Shown here piece by piece: positions 55,713 through 64,000 of a stretch of DNA of 64,000 nucleotides (positions are counted from its first letter, which is position 1; the number at the start of each line of letters is the position of its first letter). Source of the DNA: Ascochyta rabiei (taxonomy: Eukaryota > Ascomycota > Dothideomycetes > Pleosporales > Didymellaceae); the NCBI RefSeq assembly GCF_004011695.2, contig NC_082414.1, forward strand, positions 1,426,001 through 1,490,000, read 5' to 3'. The notes under the pieces are model-generated. The model was not told the origin of the DNA, did not search any database, and saw only the letters and a list, made by a program, of their open reading frames with translations. The translations under genes and the position numbers were made by a program.

Positions 55713-56437
55713 TCACCGCGTCGGTGGCGTCTCCCAATGCCGCAACATCTGATCCAGCGCCCATTTCCACTCAACCCCAATCGCATCCGCAAGCCGACCC
55801 ACCTGCTCGCTCGACGGCCCCAGTCCGCCCCAGGTCGCCGGTTGACTCGCTTGGTGACGGGCATAGTATGCGATGAGTTGACTGTACGATGATCAGCGGC
55901 GAGTCTTCCTCGTTACCAAAAAAAAAAAAAAGAAAGACAAAAAACTCACTCATCCTCAATCTTCCGCAACACCAACCACGCCAGGTTCCAACTACAATTA
56001 CTCTGCGGATCCGCAAACACGCGCCGCTTCGCCTCGGCGACGCAGTGCGAGCTGAAGGGGTAGTTCTTCGTGAACCCGCGCAGCTCGGTGAGCAGGCTGT
56101 GCGAGGCGACGTAGTACGTCCATGCGGCTGTCATGGGCGCGCTGACGTCGGGCGTGTTGAGCTGGGCTAGGGCGCGCTCTGTGCGGCGTAGGTCTGGGAG
56201 CGTGTTGATGCGGTGTTGGTGCAGCGCGAGGAGGGTTTCGTGTTTTTCGACCTGGGGGATTAGAGGGGTGAGCTGGGATGGTATAGGATGGGATGAAATG
56301 AGTGGGTGAAGGCGTACGAGGGACATTGGGTGGGTTGGAGACATGGTTGGGAGGCGGTATTCTCGGGCTGGTGGGGTGTTGAAGGAGTTGTGTTTCGTGG
56401 CAGAGGACGAGGATGAGGACGAAGAGTATCCTGACAT
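55713..56437 (-). CDS. Hypothetical protein (about 196-218 residues)
   Basis: Exon 1 56437-55950 and exon 2 55881-55713 flank a 68-nt intron that contains a 14-15-nt homopolymer T run (coding strand). The join gives RKIEDDQLIAYYARHQASQP. A further in-frame 66-nt intron (56252-56317, gtacgc to cccccag) is likely, because it removes a Pro/His-rich stretch and joins HPMSL to VEKHETLLALHQHRI. Helical, charged sequence follows with conserved-looking Trp/Cys (NCSWNLAWLVLRKIED) and a C-terminal WGGLGPSSEQVGRLADAIGV, then WKWALDQMLRHWETPP. I do not recognise the family. Confidence 0.6.
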
Positions 56438-58303
56438 TGAGCGAGAAAATATTGGAGGGCTTGTGAGCTTGCTTGGGATGAGGAAGTGTCTCGAGGTGTC
56501 ATTGTGGGGGTTATATAGAAATACACGCGCCGCTGATGTCTATACCTTCACGTCAACACCAGTGAAACCGCCGAGCTAAGGATGGAAGCTCAGCAGCGAA
56601 TACTGTGCAGCATCGAGAGCCAATTGAAGATGGTGTCTTCGAGACCTGACTGTGAAGTCTGATACTGGCAAGTTGCCCGTGGGCACATGGGCATATGCAT
56701 GCACTCATCGACATGGATGTGTGCAAGGACTGCACGCGAACAGCTGGAAGTAATCCGATGGAGGTTCGAAGGTAAGCTGTATGCTCGATGATGAAATTGC
56801 ACCCAGCTCCGGTACCTCAAGGTCATAGCACCCAGTGTCAGTGGACAGGATGCTCTGTTCGTCGGGATGCCTGTCTGTCAAGATCGAAAGCTGATGTGAG
56901 TGTGAGCGCCAGATCTCGTTAGTAACACTTGTCCTTGATCTTCACGGCCCGGGAGATCAGGACCAGGGTGGCATAGTTGATGACGTTGTCTTGACATTGA
57001 TGCTGAGCATGTGGTTCTAACACTTCATTGGTTCAGAGGACGAAGTAAGCGAGTCTTCATTGGCCTTTGTGGATGTTTACGGGCTTTGGAAAGGCTTGAA
57101 ACGATGCTACCGATGACGCTTGTCTTGCACATGCATCGAACAGCTGTCCGGGCGTGAACATTCATCAGCATGTCCAGCTAAGGATGCCAACGTGGAGCTT
57201 TTCATAGAACACAGCGCACAAAATCGTTCGGAGAGGGCGATTCGAAACCGGGTAGGTGAATCCCCGTAGGATTTCGTAAGTCAGGAGTGTTGAAGTCGAG
57301 GAGTTGCTGACGCGAAGACCGTTTTGTGGTGGCTAAAGCGTGCATTAGCGCGGCTCACAGCCACCGCCAAGTCCCCTCGAAGTGCAGTTCACCGCTGCGT
57401 CGCCAGCCTTATGCGGAGACTTGAGAAGCTTGGAAACAACAGCAAGGGGTACTCGCAGAGCTCGTCGATAGGGTCTGCACAGAACCCTTTGTGGCCTTCT
57501 GCGCACGAGTTAGAAGAACGCATCGCCCATTCTTAGCTGTACCTGAGGGTTACTGTTCATACCTACCCAGATCCTCAAAGCCACACATGCCACTCAGCCT
57601 CATCCTGATCGTCGGATCTCCTGCTATCCGTAGGAGGCTTGCTCGATATCATTTCACTGGTCTGTCAATTCGACATTTCGTCGAAGCTGAACGACTGTTG
57701 TCAGCAGCCTTGCGCTCGGAGCGTGCATCACATCAGACAGACATGCGATTGTGGCCATGCGCAGGCCCGCACGTGGCACTGGCTTGGAGCTACTGGACCC
57801 ATCTGACGCCAGCTGGTTATACCTTTCAATCGAACAATGTCGACAGCGGATTGGGTGCAGGTCGCTCAAGCTTCTTACGATCGCCCAAGCTAGGAATATG
57901 CTTATACTGTCTTTTGTCAGGCGTAAGGTGGTCAGCGCGTTCGCTGACGCTTTACTTTGATTCGAATGCAAGATACCCTAGCAATGAGCTTCTTCTCGTC
58001 GCCCAATGTCGAGCTTTGGTCAGCTCCTGAATTCCGGCATAACACGGTTCAGCTGAAGGTTGGTATCGCGGAGTGGATACTTTGTGTTGTCATCTCACGG
58101 TAATTCCTGTGCCGTTGCCTCTTGATTGCAGGATTTTGATGTATTCACTGACATTTCTTCGGTCAGATGTAGGCTTCGCGAGGTAAGTGATAGTAGAGGA
58201 ACACAGGATATCAGATCTATGATTGCATTCCCCGGCCACTATTCACAATACGTAGGTATACAACCCCAGGTCGGGTAAAACTTGGCTATCGAGAAAGAGA
58301 CGT
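56438..58303. other. Intergenic, 1.9 kb
   Basis: Contains a 179-codon ORF (57491-58030, +) without family features; no gene called. Confidence 0.45.
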
Positions 58304-59015
58304 CTACAATACGGAAAGGTCTCCAAACTTCTCCTGTGAGGTTGTTAGTATACGTGGAAATGCGCGCGCACGTGAAATCGCTGTGACTTGCCTTGTAACC
58401 GGGAACGGCCCAGCGGCCCTTAGAGACGAGCTGCTCGGTGCGCTGGTCGATCTCGGGCTGGGCAGCGGCGACCTCGTCGACGGTGAGGTCAGCAAACGGC
58501 CGGGCGTCCTCGATGTTCTTCAGAGTCTTCTGAAGGTCGCCGAGCTCCTTGTCGACGACAGCCTTGGTCTCCTCGGCGCTCTTGAGAGCCTGGGCCTCGA
58601 AGGCCTCGATGGCCTTGATCTGCCTGTTGACGTCGTAGGTCTGGGGCTTGAAGGCGGAGAACTGCTTCTCGATGTCGTCGACGATGGCCTGGTTCTTGAG
58701 GATGGAGCGGTAGTGGGAGAAGTCGACTGTCTGGGGCTGCTCGGACAGGACGGTGACCTTGCGGCGGGCGTCGTCGTTGCGCTTCTTGAACGACTGCAGG
58801 GCGACGGCGGTGTTGCCTCTGAGGCCGAGCTGCTGGCCGAGCTTGGTCCAGTCGAGCTTGAGGGCTGCGCTGCGCTGTTACGGGAGAAGGGTTAGTTTTC
58901 AGCGTTGCTGCACGGGCGGCCATTGCGCGCGCAGGAGCTCGCGGGAAGCGGCAATTGAGCTTTCGCGAGCTCCCAGCGGCGGTCCGGCGGGGGGTCAACG
59001 TACTCCGACGGCCAT
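58304..59015 (-). CDS. ATP7: ATP synthase subunit d, mitochondrial
   Basis: Peripheral-stalk subunit of the mitochondrial F1Fo ATP synthase, on the matrix side. Three exons (59004-59015, 58392-58874, 58304-58333) give 174 residues, the same length as the yeast protein. Exon 1 encodes only MAVG. A 129-nt intron leads to [18 protein letters not shown]. The main exon includes [20 protein letters not shown] and [20 protein letters not shown], helical as expected. Intron 2 (58 nt) starts with GC rather than GT (AAG|GCAAGT) and has a good ctaac branch site. It joins WAVPGYK to EKFGDLSVL. It sits next to NAC alpha and eL14 in a housekeeping block. Confidence 0.95.
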
Positions 59016-59713
59016 TGTGATGGATAGGGACGGGTGGTGGGATGGGGTCGTGGGGTCGTAGGGTGCGTTTGGAAGTGAACTTCTCGCGGCCGGGAAGCCA
59101 AGCCATTCCAATCGGCTTAGCGCGCCCGAGCCATATCCGTCCACGACAGACACCACCACGACAGACGACAGGACACCTGACGAGAGTCACTCTGCAGTGC
59201 AGTGTTGGACCAGTTGCTAGTAGTTTCCCCCCCAATCATGGGATTCTGGGGGTGTCAAGGATGTTGTCATTCAAATGTTGTGTACTAGACTTGTATACTG
59301 AACATCGACTACCACTGTCGTTTATCCACAAGAACATGGTAGAACAAAAACATGTCCAGACCTCTCGATGCTGGACATGAAAGCTAGCGGGCGTCGTGGT
59401 GTCTGCATGGATCGTCGATTGACATCACTTGCAGACACGCAGGACAATAAGCTTTTGGTACATCACATGATCCTGGAAAGTCACGGTTGCAGGCCAAGTC
59501 AGGTCAACCATATCAAGTCAGGTCAACCAGGTCAAGTCAGGTAAAATCAGGTCAACCAGGTCAAGTCAGGTCAAGTCAGGTCGAGGAAGGTCAAGGCAGA
59601 TCAATGACTTGTACAGGATTCATATTCATGCCTCCTGCTCTTCAGCAATTGCCTCCTTCTCAGGCGGCAGTGCATAGTCGTCTTGTTTGCTCACACTACT
59701 AGACTCCCATAGT
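59016..59713. other. Intergenic with minisatellite
   Basis: ATP7 promoter side and NAC alpha 3' side; holds the AGGTCA-type repeat listed next. No gene recognised. Confidence 0.5.
59496..59590. repeat. AGGTCAA(C/G)-type short tandem array
   Basis: About nine degenerate copies of a 10-nt unit alternating caggtcaacc and caggtcaagt. Confidence 0.85.
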
Positions 59714-60505
59714 CTATATGCTCAGCGCCATGATCGAGTTGACAATGTCGTTGTCGTTCTCCTTCAGGGCCTTGACGGCCTTCTTGCGGGAGACGGACGC
59801 CTGCTGCATGACAAGCTCAATGTCCTTGGCCTCGAGACCAGAGTCATCGACCTCCTCGCCGTCGTCCTCCTCGTCGGCCTTCTCCTCAACAGCCTTAGCG
59901 TTGCCCTTGGCGTCGCCGTGGTCATGGTCGTGGTCGTGGTCGTGACCGGCGTGGTCGTGACCCTGCTGCTCGGCCTGGGCGAGCTGCTGAGCGGCCGAGG
60001 CCTGGGCCTGCGAGTTCAGGTCCTCGATCTTGGCCTCACCGAAGACGCTGGTGCGGGGTCAGTATGCGCGCGCCAAGTGTCATTGAGCAGGCGTCGATGC
60101 TTACATGTAGGTGTTGCTGGAGGGGGACTTGTAGACCTCGGGCTGGTTGATGACGAAGAGGATCTGGGGAGCATGTTAGCCATTATTCCACATGCCCCGC
60201 ACACACAGCTCTGCCGTGTCGTGCACAGCTTCTGCCAGCTCCCACTGCCCCTCAGAAGCACTCACGTTCTTCGGTCGGCGGAGGGTGACGCGTGTGATGC
60301 CCTCAATGTGCTTCAGGCCGAGCTTGGCGATGGCCTTGCGAGCCTTCTTCTCGTTACGCGAGTGGACGGTGACGGAGGAGCCCTGGGGGATCACGGCATC
60401 ACCACCCTCCTCGCCCTCGGACTCGTCGCTGGACTCATCCTCCTCAATCTGGACGTTCTTCTTCTCGGGCTCGTCGGGGAGCTCTTCAATGCGGGGGTTG
60501 GCCAT
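59714..60505 (-). CDS. EGD2: Nascent polypeptide-associated complex subunit alpha
   Basis: Ribosome-bound chaperone subunit that pairs with the beta subunit at the tunnel exit. Three exons (60266-60505, 60105-60163, 59714-60047) with 102- and 57-nt introns give 210 residues. An acidic N-terminus ([20 protein letters not shown]) precedes the NAC domain ([61 protein letters not shown]). The C-terminal UBA domain is present ([20 protein letters not shown] then [18 protein letters not shown]). Between them is a linker with a striking His-Asp run ([15 protein letters not shown] region), unusual enough to note. The frame is intact. Confidence 0.96.
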
Positions 60506-61034
60506 TTTTGCGGTGTTGTCGAGGTCTCTAAAAGCGCGCTCTTCGTGATGTCGGTCCGCTCAGTTGTGCGGCCGGCGCGAAATTCCGCTAGTGCCGGTAA
60601 GCGAGTGCGCAGCTCTGGGGCTCTACCCTCACTCGATGACTTCACAGCAAATGCCGTGTCGAACATCCACTATGCACTCTCTGGGCTCATGTTTACTGGC
60701 TTGCAATGGCATATTCAAGTTACACATTCGAACAGTCATACAGACATGCAGTCATTTCAATGGGTATCATTTGCAATTCTAGTTGCGGTTTGTGGTTCAT
60801 GAACTTGTGGATTGGACTCGTTTGCTACATGTTGATGCATGCAAGAGCCGTGTTGACCTTCCCATCCGAATTGCACCTTGCCAATCATTGAAATAATGCA
60901 CCCGATCCAGGTCTTGAATTTTAGAATGCCCTTGGTCGCCTTCGGAATGCTTAAGAAGTGCACATCATGCCTCCTCCAGCATCTGCATGCAGCGACCACC
61001 ACTACACAGCGTCTCCCGACATCGTCGTAACCGG
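60506..61034. other. Intergenic, NAC alpha promoter / eL14 3' side
   Basis: No gene recognised. Confidence 0.5.
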
Positions 61035-61623
61035 TTACGCCTTCGCGCTGGCGCGGATCTTGGCAAAGGTCTTCTGGACCTCGTAGCGGGCCTACACAAT
61101 GCATGTCAGTGAAATGTTCCCAACCGAGGCGCACACTGAGTGGCGGTGCAACACCGCGCACCAGCATCGCCGGAGTACTGGAGAACCCACCTGCTTCCTC
61201 AGCTTCATGACCTTGAACCTCTCGAAGTCGTTCAACTGCCTCCTCTTCGTGATCGCAGCGCGCTTCTTGGCCCAGGCGCTCTCGTCGAACTTCTGCTGAA
61301 CCTTGTGCTCCTCCCACTTCTTTGCGACGTGACCGACACCGGCGGCGCGGGGCAGCTTGGGGATGACAATCGGGGTGAGGGAGAGCTTGGCAAGGGCGAC
61401 TTCCTGACGGGCGACGGGGGCCTTCTGGGAGGGGCCATCAACAAGGACCTGTGGCTGTAAGCAGCTGCATTTTTTCCCACATCGCAGGGCTCCGTACGCG
61501 CTTGTGGTCGATGATCTCGACAATGGTGGCAAGGCGGCCCTCGAAGACACCCTCGTTGAAGAGGACAACGCGGCCGACCTCGACCAGCCTCCAGGCACTC
61601 GTTGTGATGTTGGCGTCACCCAT
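61035..61623 (-). CDS. RPL14: 60S ribosomal protein L14 (eL14)
   Basis: Large-subunit ribosomal protein. Three exons (61498-61623, 61191-61448, 61035-61091) with introns of 49 and 99 nt give 146 residues. The KOW-type N-terminal domain is clear ([19 protein letters not shown], then [12 protein letters not shown]), followed by [19 protein letters not shown] and the basic C-terminal helices ([43 protein letters not shown]). The start at 61623 (MGDANITTS) fits fungal L14 proteins. Multiple introns near the ends of the coding region are normal for ribosomal-protein genes in this group. Confidence 0.97.
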
Positions 61624-63872
61624 TTCGTCGGTTGTGCTGTAGTATCTATTAGGTCGTGTAAAAGAGCGTGTGAGGTATCGCAGGCGTACCGGAAAGGTGT
61701 GCTGTGGTTAGTTGGAGAAACGACGCTGCAGACTTGCAATCGAACAATCGATCCTCGAAATTCGTTGTGGGCATCCACCTTGGCAATGGCGCTAGTCGCG
61801 ATTCGCTTGGCTTCGAATGGGAAACGCCGCCACCGTCTTGCAACACCACAACACACTTACTATTGCGCGTTAGCGAGAACTTCGTTTCTTCCTCTCTCTC
61901 GCCCACGTTGCTCGTTCTTGCTTGCGCGCTAGTCGATGAACGGTGTCAGATATGATTAAAGAGGTTGGAAGTCATACTTTGCAGTTGCGATCATTTTTCC
62001 AATCTCTGCCACCATCTCATCTCTAAGACCTGCATCGCCAGACGTGTCTCCGCTCTCTTCTTGTTGCTGCCTCTCGGCCTACTGCTGCCATCGCTCTACT
62101 TCATCGTACATGCGTTTCGCCATAGGCTTCCTGTACAACGTTGCAAGCTGGTTAATAGCAGTTTAGGTCCAGCTGATGCTAGTGAACGTTAAGAGTTCAA
62201 TCACAACTACTGTGATGCATGTTTTATGATGACACTGAAGAAAAAGCTTTCAAAGACGATGTCTCGCCAGGAAAAGAGTGGACACATACTCATCTGGAGG
62301 GGAAGCCGGTCGCTGAGAGCACCTAGCTGTTCGACCGCCTCTAACCCGCCATTCTTGTCGAAGACCCAGGTCCGCCTTGCGTGGATGGTGTGTATGTTCA
62401 TTTTTGCTGCACAATTCTCCTACATGCTACTAGAACGCAACCACATGGGCCTTGACGTTCACACCAGGCTTTGTGGAAACGATCAAAATATTTACTACTG
62501 TCCACGTGGTCGTACGAGATCCCATCGAGGCTCTAAGCACAAGACTTGAGCTTTTTGGATACGAGAAAGGTGAGGTCACCAGCCAGCTTGAGCGGTTCGA
62601 CTGGGAACTTGGCAGATACAGGACGATACCAGATTCCAGATTCCAGATTACAGATTACAGATGCAGTCAATGCAAAGAGCGATTGTATGTGAATGTCAGA
62701 GAACTGGAAAGACGCAGCCCACCATTGTAGCATGTAGCAGCTGCCAAAGCTTTGGTAGATCTGCAAAACCCAGCGAAGAAGTCGACGGCAGTGCTCGGAA
62801 GCTGTCTGTCTTGAGGAGGACGACTGGGATGACAAAATCATGTATGAGATTCTGATCAGTGAGTCAGTGGAGGCTTGTTCTGTCTCTGGTCTCGAATTTT
62901 CGACTCTGTTTCGCAGCCCTACAATTCACCCGCACAAACGATATCTGCACAAACGATATCTGCCCAGCAAAGCAGTACTAGTGAGCAGACACCATCAAAA
63001 GCAGTCCTGGAACCAAATCTATGGGCACTCAGTTCACGTGGAGTGGATCTCTGTCGGCCACAGACTTTGTGGACAGTACTTTGGGAAGTGATACACAGGC
63101 TAAAGGACGTCTTCAGCCACAGGCAACGACGACGAAGTGTACAAGCAAGATTGATGACGGCTTTGCCAGGCCTTCTTCAGATAAATAGAGAGCCACAAGC
63201 GGATTGTTTTATTGTGGTTGCAGCGTCCGTGAATACAGAAGTGAAACATTCGTGCTCGGTGTCGAGCGCGACAGGATTTAATGACGATACCGATATGGAC
63301 GAGAACATCAAGTAGTTGGAACATAATTGTGCTACTTCAGACAATCAAGACCATGAATGTTCACAATGTTTCTGTGACTTGATGAAGCTATGCAGACTCG
63401 TGCCCACAACACCCAACCGTGAGTCGGAGATCGGATTGACCGACGCTAAATCACATGGCCCGTGCATGGGCCGTTAAAAAGTCGTCGCGCTCCATCGTTG
63501 CAACACCAGCAATAACCTCGACTAGAACAATAATCAATGCACCGCACGCGCACTTGTATGCCTGCGCCTGCTGCGCTTACAGTATATCCGACGACCCTCT
63601 CGATCTCGCTGCATGGACTGCACGCTCACACAGCTCCGCCGCTTGGTGATGCTAATTTCTCCGCAACGGCCAGCAGGGCCTGCACATCTCCACTGGTACG
63701 TTCTCTCCTCTTCCTAGACTGCACCGCCTCATCCTATGATGACGTAATTTGCGATTGAGTCTGGCGTCGGAGTCCCTCGCCGGGGACTCATAACGGCGCC
63801 GGCCCAGTGATATTCAATTTCTTACATATTCTGAGCTTTTCGAGCCACTTTTCCTTGTTTGCAATCATCTAC
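61624..63872. other. Intergenic, 2.2 kb
   Basis: eL14 promoter and a long stretch without a convincing gene. It holds small direct repeats: agattcc/agattac tandem units at 62632-62660 and two copies of the phrase gcacaaacgatatct at 62931-62962. Confidence 0.5.
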
Positions 63873-63992
63873 ATGGAAGCGAGCCTGGCTGACCGTCAAA
63901 GACTACAGTTGATACGCAAGCATCATGCCCATGCTGCTCGCCGCCATACCACGGGCGCTCTCAAGCTTATCTTCTCTACAGCAGACCCTTCG
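63873..63992 (+). CDS. First exon of a gene cut by the window edge
   Basis: An ATG at 63873 opens 40 codons (MEASLADRQRLQLIRKHHAH, then ARRHTTGALKLIFSTADPS) ending at a good donor (TCG|gtaagt). The basic, helical N-terminus gives no family. Partial; the rest lies beyond 64000. Confidence 0.4.
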
Positions 63993-64000
63993 GTAAGTCA

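Noticed and set aside
57491..58030. A 179-codon ORF in a long gap
   Set aside because: No motif, no codon pattern like the neighbours, and overlapping ORFs of similar quality on the other strand.

Overview
The window comes from a filamentous ascomycete. The genes are spaced and interrupted by many short introns of about 45-130 nt, mostly GT-AG with branch sites such as ctaac. They include Zn2Cys6 regulators, a YAT-type amino-acid permease, a PTH11-type receptor remnant and an SPX-domain phosphate transporter. Gene style suggests Pezizomycotina, possibly Dothideomycetes; that placement is inference. All gene models were spliced by eye, and the joined exons of every intact model add up to a whole number of codons.

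Left third (131-17615): a nine-gene imino-acid catabolism cluster. In order it holds pyrroline-5-carboxylate reductase, proline dehydrogenase, a mitochondrial carrier-like membrane protein, a sarcosine/pipecolate-oxidase-type FAD oxidase, a Zn2Cys6 activator, a cytosolic aspartate aminotransferase, a proline-type permease, a DapA-family aldolase and 1-pyrroline-5-carboxylate dehydrogenase. Together these would cover uptake, control and every step of the animal-type trans-4-hydroxyproline route: PRODH, P5CDH, AspAT, then 4-hydroxy-2-oxoglutarate aldolase giving pyruvate and glyoxylate. The two genes needed only for hydroxyproline are broken here: the aminotransferase has four in-frame stops and the aldolase a one-base frameshift. 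All genes needed for plain proline use are intact. I read this as a proline/hydroxyproline cluster that has decayed to proline-only use.

Middle (18490-42008): a secreted SMP-30-like beta-propeller, an SPX low-affinity phosphate transporter, a tetraspanin and several small or disordered proteins of unknown function. There is also a Zn2Cys6 regulator relic, a tandem pair of IFI6/IFI27-like small membrane proteins with duplicated promoters, a decayed repeat zone with two inverted repeats (34.1-35.3 kb), an RCC1-repeat protein and a PTH11-like receptor pseudogene.

Right part (43165-64000): signal peptide peptidase, a 998-residue plasma-membrane-type protein, a GH5 mannanase pseudogene and a secreted, probably GPI-anchored protein. 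A housekeeping block follows: ATP synthase subunit d, NAC alpha and ribosomal protein eL14. The first exon of another gene lies at the right edge. Broken genes are unusually frequent for one 64-kb window (five).
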